Positions 1 to 9,502 are shown, counted from the stretch's first letter. The stretch: DNA of 64,000 nt from Verrucomicrobiales bacterium (GCA_015075445.1 JABTUJ010000038.1:41218-105217); one strand, 5' to 3'. Numbers and translations are program-made. Notes: generated by a model from the letters alone, not told the origin.

Positions 1-86
1 CGCCTCGATTGGGCTGGACAAGCAGGCGGGCGAGGCGTCGAATCCCGCTCGATCCAGCAGTAACCTCCCACCCAATCAACGTGAGC

Positions 87-2036
87 ATGAAGACAATACC
101 TATCCTCGCGGTGGTGGCCAGCGCTTGTCTGGGCAGCGCGCTGGCACAGACGCCGCTCTACACCGAAGAGCCGGTCGACCTGGTCAACGACTACCTCTCC
201 CTCGGCGAGTGGAACAGTGCCGGGAACGCCGAGGGCTGGGGGCGAAACACCGGGGCCATCGCACCCTTTGTCGTCGCCAACGGAACGCTCGAGGTGGCCA
301 CCACCGGCGGCGATCCCTGGTTCTTCCGGTCCGGCTTCGCAAATGCCCTTGGGATCACCCCCGAGTTGACCGTGGTCGAAGTCCGCCTCCGCATGCTGGC
401 CGGGTCCGGCGCCGGCTGGGAGATGTTCTGGGGCAGCACCGCAGCCGGCCAGGGCGGCTTCTCCGGCGGCCGGCGCATCGACGTCCCCCTGAGCGTGACG
501 CCCGACGACCTGTTCCATGTACTCCACTTCGACTTCACCGGCGTCTTTCCCGACGGGATTGCCCTCAACGATTTCCGGATCGATCCCGGCCAGGGCGCCG
601 GCAACCGCTTTCAGGTCGATTACGTGCGGGTCGGCCGCGTGATGCCCGACACAGACGGCGATGGACTACCCGACGTCGCCGAGACAGGCACTGGCGTCTT
701 CGTCAACCGGCGGGATACGGGTACCGACCCCGCGAAGGCCGACACCGACGGCGACAGTGTCCCGGACGGCCTGGAAGTCGAGTTGGGCACCGATCCGAAC
801 GACCCGGCCGACTTCCCGGTGCCGTCAATCGACCGCTATGACGTGAACCCGGCAACCTACGTGGTCAATATCGACATCAAGCCCAACACCCCGACCGTCA
901 CCCCGCTGCCGACCACCGGTCCGGTCAAGAGCTTCGCGATCCAGCCCGCCCTCCCGTCGGGCCTGTCCCTCAATCCCACCACGGGAGTGATCGCCGGCAC
1001 CCCGACCGCGGTGCGGGCCGCCACCGACTACACGGTGACCGCCACATTCCAGAACGACGCCACGGCGCAGATCGTGCTGAATCTCGAGGTCCGCAACCCC
1101 TACATCGCGTTCGATCCCGCCTTCGCCAGCCGCATCCTCAAGGTGAACCTGGATCTCGGCGGCGGGTTCGCTCCCGACCAGTTCGGTGTCGCCCCCACCA
1201 CCTTCAGCATCAGCCCCGCGCTCCCGGAAGGGCTGATCTTCGACGAGCCGACGGGCATCATCTGGGGCACGCCGTTGTCCTACAGCCCGCCCAACACCTA
1301 CACGGTGACGGCCCAATACACCGGCTATCCCAACTCGACAGCCGACGTCACCCTGTCCGTTCTCGAAGACCCCCTGGTGACCATCGACCCTGAACAAACC
1401 CTGCTCAGCTACCTGTCGTGGGGCGAGTTCGACGACCCGGCCGACCTGGAAGGCTGGTTCCGCAACGGCATCGACGTGTTCACCGAGATCGTCGACGGCG
1501 CGCTGGTGGTCCGTAACATCGGCGGCGACCCCTTCTTCGGCAAGAACGGCACCCTCGCCACCGACTTCCGGATTCTCGAGATCCGGGCCAAGATCGTCGA
1601 GGGCGTCGAGACCGGCTTCCGTACCTACTGGTCCGAGAACGCCCCCAACCGCGGCTACAGCGAGGCCACCGCCTACTCGTTCAACGCCGTAGCCGATGGC
1701 GAGTATCACGTGTACCAAGTGGACTACCACCGGGCCACCCAAGGCTCCTTCAATGGCCTGCGCCTCGACCCGGGCAACGGCGCCGGGAACGTCATGCACG
1801 TCGATTACTGGCGGTTCGGCAGCTTCGACCCCTCGCTCGTTGTCACCCGGCAGACCGACGGGTCGCTGCGCCTCCGCTGGCCCTCAGCGGCGACGGGCTA
1901 CGCCCTGCAGTCCAGCTTGACCGTCACCACCGGGTGGGCCAGCGACGGCAGCCCCGTAACCACCGAGGGAGATCAGCGCGTCGTCACGGTCCAGCCCACC
2001 GGGGCCGCCAAGTTCTTCCGCCTCGCGAAACCGTAA
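87..2036 (+). CDS. secreted Ig-like/calcium-binding-repeat protein
   Basis: Probably a secreted or surface protein; the function is unknown. The chosen ATG at 87 opens a clear signal peptide (MKTIPILAVVASACLGSALA); an in-frame start at 9 would put a basic, non-signal stretch in front of it. There is an internal duplication: residues ~35-180 and ~430-580 both begin Y-L-S-x-G-E and contain a G-G-D-P-(W/F)-F-F block, ending in a V-D-Y-x-R segment, and look like binding modules. Between them lie thrombospondin-type-3-like acidic repeats (D-T-D-G-D-G-L-P-D near 187, D-T-D-G-D-S-V-P-D near 218) and two putative Ig (He_PIG) domains with G-x-I-x-G-T-P near 300 and 390. The C-terminus (L-Q-S-S-L...F-F-R-L-A-K-P) is the short module common at the end of verrucomicrobial exported proteins. 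Not in an obvious operon. Confidence 0.8.
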   Translation: MKTIPILAVVASACLGSALAQTPLYTEEPVDLVNDYLSLGEWNSAGNAEGWGRNTGAIAPFVVANGTLEVATTGGDPWFFRSGFANALGITPELTVVEVRLRMLAGSGAGWEMFWGSTAAGQGGFSGGRRIDVPLSVTPDDLFHVLHFDFTGVFPDGIALNDFRIDPGQGAGNRFQVDYVRVGRVMPDTDGDGLPDVAETGTGVFVNRRDTGTDPAKADTDGDSVPDGLEVELGTDPNDPADFPVPSIDRYDVNPATYVVNIDIKPNTPTVTPLPTTGPVKSFAIQPALPSGLSLNPTTGVIAGTPTAVRAATDYTVTATFQNDATAQIVLNLEVRNPYIAFDPAFASRILKVNLDLGGGFAPDQFGVAPTTFSISPALPEGLIFDEPTGIIWGTPLSYSPPNTYTVTAQYTGYPNSTADVTLSVLEDPLVTIDPEQTLLSYLSWGEFDDPADLEGWFRNGIDVFTEIVDGALVVRNIGGDPFFGKNGTLATDFRILEIRAKIVEGVETGFRTYWSENAPNRGYSEATAYSFNAVADGEYHVYQVDYHRATQGSFNGLRLDPGNGAGNVMHVDYWRFGSFDPSLVVTRQTDGSLRLRWPSAATGYALQSSLTVTTGWASDGSPVTTEGDQRVVTVQPTGAAKFFRLAKP

Positions 2037-2040
2037 GCCT

Positions 2041-2583
2041 TCAATCCTCAGCGTCGAGCGGCCGGAACTTGAACTTCTGGCCGCCGACGCTCGCCTCCGC
2101 CATCAGTCCCTTCTTGGCCTGCGTGAACACGAGCACGCCCTGCTCGTACTTCGCATTCCGCGAAGCCCCTTCCGCCGCCGCCACCGCGCTCAACTGGGCG
2201 CTCATCTCAAGCTTGCTCTCCTTGAATCGTTCCAGCGTCGCCGCGTCCTCGAAGAAGATCACCTCGGCAAATTCCTGACCCCCGACTTGGGCGCCCACGG
2301 TCACTTGCGTCAGCGAGGCCGTCCCGATCAGCTTGCCCTGTTCGTAGACCAGGCCGTTGCCGTGGGCGCCGCCCAGCACAAAACCCCCTTTGCCCACGTT
2401 GGGAAACACGGCGTAACCCGCGGCCTTCTCAAAGGTCGCTCTTAGCCCGCTATCCGCCTTCTGAAAGGCCTTGATCGCCGCGACCACATCGGCTTCCAGC
2501 TTCTTTCGGTCCGCCGCGTGGGTATCGGCAGCCGCCCAAGACGCCACCAGGATCGTGGCCAGCAGAAATCGCGAAGTTCTCAT
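2041..2583 (-). CDS. SYLF (Ysc84/DUF500) lipid-binding domain protein
   Basis: A 180-residue exported protein with a signal peptide of about 23 residues ending A-D-T-H-A-A-D. The rest is a SYLF domain: an A-A-G-Y-A-V-F-P-N-V-G-K-G-G motif followed by G-G-A-H-G-N-G-L-V-Y and repeated glycine-rich strands up to G-Q-K-F-K-F-R-P. The family binds phospholipids or phosphoinositides; bacterial members are periplasmic or envelope-associated, and no precise role is known. The ATG at 2583 is chosen because it starts the signal peptide; the frame is open further upstream to 2652 without a plausible signal. It converges on the preceding secreted-protein gene with only 4 bases between the two stop codons. 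Confidence 0.85.
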   Translation of the reverse strand: MRTSRFLLATILVASWAAADTHAADRKKLEADVVAAIKAFQKADSGLRATFEKAAGYAVFPNVGKGGFVLGGAHGNGLVYEQGKLIGTASLTQVTVGAQVGGQEFAEVIFFEDAATLERFKESKLEMSAQLSAVAAAEGASRNAKYEQGVLVFTQAKKGLMAEASVGGQKFKFRPLDAED

Positions 2584-2989
2584 CGTCAGCATCTCATGGG
2601 TTGTACGAACTCCCACGAACATGAACCGGAACCGGCGGAAGGCAACCCGCACCCGTCCGCTCCGTCCTTACGAAAAGCGCCGCTGGAAGTCGGCGCACTC
2701 AACGCGTTGCGCCGGCAGACGCTCACCAGAAGGTCGCGAAGCGTATGGGTCCCGCCAAAGCGCCGCCCAGCACCCCACCGCCGTCCGACGCTTTTTCTCG
2801 CCCCGAGCCATCGCCGTGATGATCTGGTCCCGTGCCTGACGGAGCCTTCACCTCCTGGCCGCGGCGGGCGGTGATGCCCCGTGCCGATGATCCATACTGC
2901 CCTGCCGGCAGTGCCCCCCGGCCCGGCCAGCAACGCGAGCTCCCTGGCACCCCCGGGTGGTCCCTATGCAATCCCCACGTCTCCGATCC
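2584..2989. other. intergenic region, nothing recognised
   Basis: About 400 bases between two divergent genes. I see no RNA gene, terminator or conserved short gene. The right end (about 2990-3020), at the possible start of the next gene, contains a short imperfect palindrome (GTGCGGGCG / CGCCTGCAC) that could be a small interspersed repeat. Confidence 0.4.
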
Positions 2990-4018
2990 ATGAACCTGTG
3001 GTGCGGGCGTCCCGCCTGCACGTCCGTAGTGGCCGCTCGCCAAGCGTCGCCGCAGCGGCCAAGCCGTCCTCCTCAGCACCGCCAGACTCTGCTCGGGCTG
3101 CGCCTGCTTCTTGCCAGCTTGCTGGGAATAGCCGCACCCGGCCTGCCGACCGCCCATGCCGCCGATGCCGCACCTTCCACGCCCACTCGCTCAGGCCATC
3201 GGTTCGCGTGTACCGATTACACCCAGGGCAAGGTCTTCATTGTCTCGGCAGAAGGGAAGGTCGAATGGGAATACGACGCCCCGAGCTGCAACGACCTGTG
3301 GGTGCTGCCCAGCGGGAACCTGCTGTTCAACACCGGCCATGGCGTCCGCGAAGTCACCCGCGACAAGCGCGTGGTCTTCGACTACCAATCCTCGAGCGAG
3401 ATCTATGCCTGCCAGCGCCTGCCAGACGGCAACACCTTCGTCGGCGAATGCAACGCCGGCCGACTCCTCCACGTGGATCCCTCGGCCCGCATCGTCAAGG
3501 AGATCCGCCTTCTGCCAGCGGGCAAGGATGGCGGACACGCTTACATGCGCAACGCTCGCTGGCTCGCCAACGGCCATTACCTCGTCTGCCATTATGGCGA
3601 CCACGTCGTGCGGGAATACGACCCGGCCGGCCAAACCGTCCGCGATATCCCGGCGCGGGGCGGCCCGCACAGCGCCATCCGGCTGCCCAGCGGCCATACC
3701 CTCGTCGCGTGCGGCGATGGTCCCGGCGGCTCGCGGGTGTTCGAGGTGGACGCCGCGGGAACGCCCGTCTGGGAGGTCGCCCGCGACGAACTTCCCGGGA
3801 TCTCGCTCAAGTTCATGGCCGGACTCCACCGTCTGTCCAACGGCCATACGGTGATGTCGAACTGGCTTGGCCACGGGCAGCTTGGCAAGGCGCCGCACCT
3901 CATCGAGGTGACCCCAGCCAAGGAGGTGGTGTGGACCTTCGCCGACCACCAGACCATGCGCACGATCTCAAGCGTCCAGGTGCTGGATGACACGCCTCTC
4001 GGCCCCCCGCTGCACTGA
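2990..4018 (+). CDS. secreted beta-propeller (PQQ-like) protein
   Basis: About 340 residues with an N-terminal hydrophobic signal (L-L-G-L-R-L-L-L-A-S-L-L-G) ending near T-A-H-A-A-D-A. The body is a repeated beta-propeller pattern of roughly 40-50 residues: L-P-x-G-(N/H)-x-L-(F/V) (as in L-P-S-G-N-L-L-F-N-T, L-P-D-G-N-T-F-V-G-E, L-P-S-G-H-T-L-V-A-C, L-S-N-G-H-T-V-M-S-N) followed by V-x-E-x-D-x-x-G-x-x-V-W. This resembles PQQ-like and arylsulfotransferase-type propellers, but no catalytic residues can be assigned, so only a periplasmic or extracellular propeller is claimed. The start is uncertain: ATGs at 2966 and 2990 and a GTG near 3030 are possible, and the first ~30 codons overlap a small palindrome and may be non-coding. 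Confidence 0.65.
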   Translation: MNLWCGRPACTSVVAARQASPQRPSRPPQHRQTLLGLRLLLASLLGIAAPGLPTAHAADAAPSTPTRSGHRFACTDYTQGKVFIVSAEGKVEWEYDAPSCNDLWVLPSGNLLFNTGHGVREVTRDKRVVFDYQSSSEIYACQRLPDGNTFVGECNAGRLLHVDPSARIVKEIRLLPAGKDGGHAYMRNARWLANGHYLVCHYGDHVVREYDPAGQTVRDIPARGGPHSAIRLPSGHTLVACGDGPGGSRVFEVDAAGTPVWEVARDELPGISLKFMAGLHRLSNGHTVMSNWLGHGQLGKAPHLIEVTPAKEVVWTFADHQTMRTISSVQVLDDTPLGPPLH

Positions 4019-4072
4019 AGCCCAGCCCCGCTCTTCCCCCGACGCAGATACACGGCCCGGAATGGCCAGAGC

Positions 4073-4836
4073 ATGATCGAGGTTCACGGACTGACCAAAC
4101 GCTACGGCCGCCTCGTCGCCGTCGACGAGCTGTCCTTCACCGTGCGGCCCGGCGAGGTGATGGGCCTCGTGGGCCCGAACGGAGCGGGCAAGACCACCAC
4201 CCTGCGGTGTGTGGCGGGCATCCTCCCCCTCACCCGTGGCGAGGTCCGGCTCGGCGGGCAAGACCTGACGGCCGAGCCGCTGGCCGCGAAACAGGAACTC
4301 GCGTACATCCCCGACGAACCTCGCTTGTTCGACTACCTCAGCGTGCGACAGCACCTCAGCTTCACCGCCCGGCTGTATCACGTGCCCGATGCCGCCCCGA
4401 AGGCCCAGGCGTTGCTCGCCGAGTTCGAGTTGCTCGAGAAGGCCCGCCAGCTTCCCGGCCAGCTCTCCCGTGGCATGAAACAGAAGCTCGCCATCGCGTG
4501 TGGGCTCCTCCACCAGCCCAAGGTCATCCTGTTCGACGAGCCGCTCACCGGCCTTGACCCCCATGGCATCCGGCGCATGAAGGACACCATCCTGCGCCTC
4601 GCCCGCGAGGGCGCCGCCATCGTCATCAGCTCGCACCTCCTGCACCTGGTCGAGGAAATCTGCTCTCACCTGCTCATCCTCAAGCAGGGGCGCATGGTGA
4701 CTCACGGCACGCTCGCGGAAGTGCGCCGGCGGTTCACCGAGACCTCCCGAAGCCAGCCTCGAAGGTGTTCTTCCGCACACCGGACGCACCACCCGGCCCC
4801 GCTCCCGACCCGACGGTCAGCTCCAAGCCGGATTGA
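4073..4836 (+). CDS. ABC transporter ATP-binding protein, probable 3' frameshift
   Basis: The ATPase half of an ABC-2 type exporter. Walker A is G-P-N-G-A-G-K-T-T (residues ~38-46), the signature is L-S-R-G-M-K-Q-K (~140), Walker B is V-I-L-F-D-E-P (~157), and the H-loop is I-S-S-H-L-L-H. The frame from 4073 stays intact to about L-A-E-V-R-R-R-F-T-E, then turns into arginine/serine-rich nonsense that runs to a stop at 5338, deep inside the permease gene. Reading frame +2 from about 4730 instead gives a normal tail (S-K-V-F-F-R-T-P-D-A-P-P) and a TGA at 4834-4836, ten bases before the permease ATG. I therefore give 4836 as the ancestral end. Either the gene is broken or there is an indel error in a GC-rich stretch. 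Confidence 0.75.
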
Positions 4837-4845
4837 TCCGCCCCC

Positions 4846-6624
4846 ATGGTCGCCGCCCTGGTTTACCTCCAGCTCTGTTCGTGGGCGAACCTGCTCCTCA
4901 GTCAGGTGCGGCGCCTCCGCCACCCGCAATACCTGCTCGGGTTGCTGGCCGGAGTGGCCTACCTCGGGCTCGTTTTCTGGCGCCCCTTCACCACCCGCCA
5001 CCCGGTGCCGGCCGGCGGCATCAACCAGGCCAACCCAGCCAGCTTCCTCGAAAGCGGCCTCGAAAGCGGCTCCGTCGAGCACCTCGCCGCCGCCGGCCTG
5101 TTCCTGCTCGCGGCGTTCACCTGGCTGCTGCCCTCCAAACGGGCCGCCCTCGACTTCTCAGAGGCCGAGATCGCCTGGCTGTTCCCGGCACCGTTGCCCC
5201 GGCGACTGCTCGTTCACTACCGCCTCCTCAAAACCCAGTTGGGACTCGTGTTCAGCGCGTTGGTCATGGCCCTGGTCACTTCCGCCGCATCCCAAGGACG
5301 CTTCGTGTGGGCCATGCTCCCCGGTTGGTGGATCCTGATGAGCGCCCTCGAGATGCACCGCCTGGCCGCCGGCTTCACGCGGACACGACTCCTCGATCGC
5401 GGCCTGCCCAACTGGGCGCGCCGCCTCCTCGTGCTCGGCGTGCTCGCCGCGATGGGGTCGCTGATCTGGCGCAACCTCGCTCCGCACCTGGTCGGACTCG
5501 GAGCGACCGAGTCGCCCAGCCTGCCACAATGGACCGCTGCCATCGAAGACGCGCTGGGCAGCGGCATCATCGGCGCGATCCTGCTCCCGCTCCGCACCCT
5601 CGCGCGACCGCTCGTGCTCCTCCCGTCCGGCGCCGGCTTGATCACGTTGCTCCCCGCCCTGGGCGTCCTCGCGCTCCTCTATCTCTGGGCCCTGAAGAGC
5701 GCCGTCGGGTTCGAGGACGAGTCCCTGGACCGCGCCGCGCGCCGCACCCGCCTGGTCCAGGCCGCGCGCACCGGCAACTGGCACCTGGCGGCAGAGCAGC
5801 AAAGCGAAGGGCACGCGCCGTTCCCGTTACCCCCCCGGGGACTCCGCCTGCTGGCCTTGACCTGGAAGAACCTGATCTCCGCCCAGCTCCTCCTGACCTC
5901 CCCGTTCCTGATCGTGCTCGGAATCAGCCTCCTGGGCGGACTGCTCGCCTTCCGGTTCACGCTTCCCGAGGCGCCTTTCCTCAAGTTCTTCGCCGCGATC
6001 CTCGCTGGGATCCTCCCCATGGTGTTCATCCTGGGACCGGAATTGGCGCGCTTCGACCTGCGCCAGGACCTCTCGCAGGCGGACATCCTCAAGACTCTTC
6101 CCCTGCCCGGATGGCAAATCGTCCTCGGCGAACTTCTGGCCCCCGCCCTCCTGCTCACTTTCCTCCAGTGGCTCATGATCGCGGCGGCAGTGATCGCCCT
6201 GCCCGCGATAGGCCACCGCGGCGAATGGTCGCTCGGCAGCCGCGTGAGCATCGCCACCGCGGCCCTGCTGCTCGCGCCCGCCCTCAACCTGACCCTCCTC
6301 CTCCTGCACAACGGCACCGCCCTGCTCTTCCCCGCATGGGTCCGCCCCATGGGGACCGCCGCAACCGCCAGGACCGCGGCTGGCATCGACGCCATGGGGC
6401 AACGGCTGCTTCTGATGCTGGTGCACATGGCGGGCTTGCTCGTCGCGCTCCTGGTGCCGTGCGCCCTCGGCGGCGCCGTGTTCTTGCTCACCCGCCTGGT
6501 GTTCGCGTGGACCCTCGCCCTCCCGCTGGCCGCCCTCGTCGCCGCGCTCGCCCTGGGAGGTCAGGGCGCGCTCGGGCTAAAGCTGCTCGGCGACCGGTTT
6601 GAGCGGATGGACATCACCGACTGA
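4846..6624 (+). CDS. putative ABC exporter membrane subunit
   Basis: A 592-residue polytopic membrane protein with about ten to twelve hydrophobic segments, for example near residues 40-60, 85-105, 150-165, 340-360 and 560-580. Its length, the early H-P-Q-Y-L-L-G motif and its position directly after an ABC ATPase fit the putative ABC exporter permease family. The substrate is unknown. The ATG at 4846 is ten bases after the restored stop of the ATPase gene, so the two are probably translationally coupled. The 3' end overlaps the convergent cstA gene by 48 bases. Confidence 0.75.
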   Translation: MVAALVYLQLCSWANLLLSQVRRLRHPQYLLGLLAGVAYLGLVFWRPFTTRHPVPAGGINQANPASFLESGLESGSVEHLAAAGLFLLAAFTWLLPSKRAALDFSEAEIAWLFPAPLPRRLLVHYRLLKTQLGLVFSALVMALVTSAASQGRFVWAMLPGWWILMSALEMHRLAAGFTRTRLLDRGLPNWARRLLVLGVLAAMGSLIWRNLAPHLVGLGATESPSLPQWTAAIEDALGSGIIGAILLPLRTLARPLVLLPSGAGLITLLPALGVLALLYLWALKSAVGFEDESLDRAARRTRLVQAARTGNWHLAAEQQSEGHAPFPLPPRGLRLLALTWKNLISAQLLLTSPFLIVLGISLLGGLLAFRFTLPEAPFLKFFAAILAGILPMVFILGPELARFDLRQDLSQADILKTLPLPGWQIVLGELLAPALLLTFLQWLMIAAAVIALPAIGHRGEWSLGSRVSIATAALLLAPALNLTLLLLHNGTALLFPAWVRPMGTAATARTAAGIDAMGQRLLLMLVHMAGLLVALLVPCALGGAVFLLTRLVFAWTLALPLAALVAALALGGQGALGLKLLGDRFERMDITD

Positions 6625-8352
6625 GCCCCGGCGCCGGGCCAGGAACGTCCGAAGAAACAGCATGAGGACACCGACCGAGAGGATGATCAGCAGGATGTCC
6701 GTCACCAGCAGCGGGTAGTTCCGCTGCGCGATGTAGGTCTTCAACAGCACGAGCAGCGAGGCGGTCGTCGTGAGGACCATGAAGCCCCCGGGAATCAGCA
6801 CGAACAGCGTCGGCTTCCCGCGACACAGCAGCCACGCCGCGATCGTGAGCAGGCCGAGCGCCGCCAGGAGTTGATTGGCCGTGGCGAAGATCGGCCACAG
6901 CCGGTTGAAGGCGTTGGAGTAGGCCAGCACCCACATGAGCGCCACCGCCAGCGCGGCATTGAACCAGTGGTGCTTGAGGAGCGCCGGCGGCTGCCGGAAC
7001 AGCACGGACCAGAGCTCCTCCAGCAGATAGCGGTTCAGCCGGATCGCCGCGTCAAGCGTCGTCACCACAAACCCCTCCACCAGCAGAATCCCAAAGACCG
7101 TGCCCAGCGCCACCGGAATCCCCAAGCCCTGGTGAAACAGATGGCCGGCCGCGAGCGAAAAACCGAGGATGGGATTCGACTTCACCGCCGGGTCGGTCGG
7201 CCAGACGATCGCCTTGTAGTCCTCGAAGTTCAGCGCCGCGCCAATCGCCACCAACACCAGCATCGCCAGGAGCGACTCGAGCAGCATCGCGTTGTAGCCC
7301 ACCTTGCGGGCGTCGGTCTCCAGCGGGAGCTGCTTGCCCGTCGTCCCGCCCGCCACAAGGGAGTGGAAGCCTGAAATCGCGCCGCAAGCAATGGTGATGA
7401 ACATCATCGGCCAGATGAACCCAAGGTTCCGGGTCCCCTCCGCCACGTTGAACTCCGGCGCCGTCAGCCTCAGCCCGCCCGCCCCCGTCACCAGCACGGA
7501 TAATGCCATCAACGCCATGCCGCCGTACAGGATCTGGACGTTGATGAAATCCCGCGGCTGCAGGATGAACCAGACCGGCGTCCCGGCGGCAAACAGCACA
7601 TAGACCGACACGATGATCATCCACGTCTCGGGCGCCAGCGTCACCGGCCACCAGATGCCCACGATCACCGAGACCACACAGATCGCCGTCGCCAGCCCAT
7701 ACGCCGCGATCGCCGGGATCCCGCGCTTGTACATCAGCCAGCCCAGAAAGGGTGACGCCAGGGTGATGATGATGACCGAGGTCGACGCGATCCCCCCGAT
7801 CTGCCCCATCGCCACCCCGTCCTTCATCACCGTCTTCAGGAACGTCTCGCCCTCGACCACCCCGATCTTCGCCAGCGGCCACATCGAGGTCAGGGAAATG
7901 GCCGTGGCGCTCAGGAACGCGGCGCTCACCAGAATCAGCATCAGAATCGTGAAGCCCAGGAACAGGTTGAAACCCCAGGTGCCCAGCGTCCTCCGCGCCA
8001 CCTCCGCCATCGACCGCCCGCCTTCGCGCATGCAGATGAACAGGGCCGTGAAATCATGCACCGCCCCGATGAAGATCCCGCCAATGAGGATCCACAGCCA
8101 CGCCGGTACGTAGCCGTAGAGCACCGCCAGCGTCGGACCCAGGATCGGACCCGCCCCCGCGATCGCCGAGAAGTGATGCGCAAAAACCACATACCGCTTC
8201 GTCGGCACAAAGTCCCGCCCGTCATTGAACCGGACCGCGGGGGTGGGATGGGCACCGTCTTCGCCCAGAATCCGGGCGATCCGGCGGGAGTAGAAGCGAC
8301 TCGCGAGCCAGAACAGGACGCCCGCCACGACGAGAAGGACCAGGACGTTCAT
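6577..8352 (-). CDS. cstA: carbon starvation protein A (peptide/pyruvate transporter)
   Basis: A 591-residue inner-membrane transporter of the CstA family, which takes up peptides and, in the BtsT branch, pyruvate when carbon is scarce. Recognisable family features are the N-terminal L-V-V-A-G-V-L-F-W-L-A segment, R-Y-V-V-F-A-H-H-F-S-A-I-A-G-A-G-P-I-L-G-P (residues ~52-72), the H-D-F motif of the next helix, and about 15 hydrophobic segments. Length agrees with shorter family members. The start ATG is at 8352. It converges on and overlaps the ABC exporter gene by 48 bases. No regulator is adjacent. Confidence 0.92.
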   Translation of the reverse strand: MNVLVLLVVAGVLFWLASRFYSRRIARILGEDGAHPTPAVRFNDGRDFVPTKRYVVFAHHFSAIAGAGPILGPTLAVLYGYVPAWLWILIGGIFIGAVHDFTALFICMREGGRSMAEVARRTLGTWGFNLFLGFTILMLILVSAAFLSATAISLTSMWPLAKIGVVEGETFLKTVMKDGVAMGQIGGIASTSVIIITLASPFLGWLMYKRGIPAIAAYGLATAICVVSVIVGIWWPVTLAPETWMIIVSVYVLFAAGTPVWFILQPRDFINVQILYGGMALMALSVLVTGAGGLRLTAPEFNVAEGTRNLGFIWPMMFITIACGAISGFHSLVAGGTTGKQLPLETDARKVGYNAMLLESLLAMLVLVAIGAALNFEDYKAIVWPTDPAVKSNPILGFSLAAGHLFHQGLGIPVALGTVFGILLVEGFVVTTLDAAIRLNRYLLEELWSVLFRQPPALLKHHWFNAALAVALMWVLAYSNAFNRLWPIFATANQLLAALGLLTIAAWLLCRGKPTLFVLIPGGFMVLTTTASLLVLLKTYIAQRNYPLLVTDILLIILSVGVLMLFLRTFLARRRGSVGDVHPLKPVAEQL

Positions 8353-8361
8353 GGCTGGCGC

Positions 8362-8496
8362 TCAGCCTAGCAGCTCCGCCACCCAACGCGCAATCGCTGC
8401 CTTCGAAGCCGGCGCCGTCAACTGCCCCAACGGCTGGCCCGCCTGGAACAGCAGCAGCGTCGGCACGGACATCACTCGCGAGCTGATGAGTTTCAT
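8362..8496 (-). pseudogene. thioredoxin C-terminal remnant
   Basis: Forty-four codons that match only the last third of thioredoxin: the cis-proline motif V-P-T-L-L-L-F-Q-A-G-Q-P followed by an A-I-A-R-W-V-A-E-L-L-G C-terminal helix. The N-terminal half with the W-C-x-x-C redox site is absent; upstream sequence on this strand has no matching frame and is occupied by the 5' region of a divergent prepilin-like gene. It lies 9 bases beyond the start of cstA, on the same strand. Interpreted as a deletion remnant of trxA; expression is doubtful. Confidence 0.7.
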
Positions 8497-8626
8497 GGCC
8501 CGTCGAGCATGGAGAGTCCGGTGGGTCGCCGCAAGCCCTCCGCCTCGGCGCACCGCACTGGACCGGGGGAGGCGTCCGTCGGGTCCCGACTTGAACCCGC
8601 AGCCCAACGGGACCAGACTGCAGGCG

Positions 8627-9457
8627 ATGAGCACGAAGACACCAACCGCCCCGTGTCGCCCGCCCCACGGTTTCACCCTGATCGAACTCCTCGTCGTCAT
8701 CGCCATCATCGCCATCCTGGCCGGCATGCTGCTGCCGGCCCTGGGCCGCGCCAAGGCCAAGGCGCACGGCATCGGCTGCATGAACAACCTCCGCCAGCTC
8801 CAGGTCGCCTGGTTCATGTACGCCCAGGACCACCAGGACCTGCTGCCAGGCGTCAGCGGTGGGTCCTTTGCCGGCCCGACCACCTGGGTCTCCGGCTGGC
8901 TCGACTTCAGCAATGGCAACACCGACAACACCAACACGCTTTACCTCACGGACGCTCGCTTCTCGCAGATTGGCCCCTATGCCCAGAGCGCGAATGTCTA
9001 TCGCTGTCCGGCCGACCGGAGCATGGCGACGTTCGGCACCAAATCCCTCCCCCGTGTCCGGTCCATGTCGATGAACTGCTGGATGAACTACCTCTTCAAC
9101 GTCGACATCGGCCAGGATACTTACGTGATCTACCGCAAGTACGGCGACATCGTCGATCCGGGTCCCTCGATGATCTGGGTCCTCATCGACGAGCGCGAGG
9201 ACAGCATCAACGACGGCTTGTTCCAGACCAATTTGAAGAGCCGCGGGGCCGCTGCGCGGATCGTCGATTATCCCGCCAGCTACCACGGCGGTGCGGCGGG
9301 CATCCTGTTCGCGGACGGCCATGCCGAGATCAAGAAGTGGCGGGACCCGCGCACGACCCCGCCCGTGAAGAAAGGCCAACCGATCTCCCTCGACGTGCTC
9401 TCCGCCAACAACCCCGACGTTGCCTGGCTCCAGGAACGCTCGAGCCGCCGGAAATAG
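8627..9457 (+). CDS. prepilin-like protein with type IV pilin N-terminal methylation motif
   Basis: A 276-residue protein with a type IV pilin/pseudopilin leader: polar leader to H-G, then F-T-L-I-E-L-L-V-V-I-A-I-I-A-I-L-A (residues ~15-32), with the conserved Glu at +5 for a prepilin peptidase. The soluble part contains Y-R-C-P-A-D and a C-terminal F-A-D-G-H-A-E-I-K-K-W motif, as in the large family of pseudopilin-like (DUF1559-type, H-x9-DG) proteins of Verrucomicrobiota and Planctomycetota. Their role is unknown; they are probably exported and surface-assembled. The ATG at 8627 is the only start giving a normal short leader. Two paralogues lie at 9622-10428 and 26773-27582. Confidence 0.85.
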   Translation: MSTKTPTAPCRPPHGFTLIELLVVIAIIAILAGMLLPALGRAKAKAHGIGCMNNLRQLQVAWFMYAQDHQDLLPGVSGGSFAGPTTWVSGWLDFSNGNTDNTNTLYLTDARFSQIGPYAQSANVYRCPADRSMATFGTKSLPRVRSMSMNCWMNYLFNVDIGQDTYVIYRKYGDIVDPGPSMIWVLIDEREDSINDGLFQTNLKSRGAAARIVDYPASYHGGAAGILFADGHAEIKKWRDPRTTPPVKKGQPISLDVLSANNPDVAWLQERSSRRK

Positions 9458-9475
9458 ACACCTCCCCTGCCCGGT

Positions 9476-9502
9476 GGGGTCGCATCTTAACATTTAACAA
9501 TT
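9476..9502 (+). repeat. orphan arm of the 114-bp inverted-repeat element
   Basis: A single copy of the sequence GGGGTCGCATCTTAACATTT plus AACAATT, identical to the terminal arm of the elements at 10568-10681 and 13179-13292. No inverted partner is found within the following few hundred bases, so this is a solo end or the remnant of a deleted element. It lies 18 bases after the stop of the first prepilin-like gene. Confidence 0.85.
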
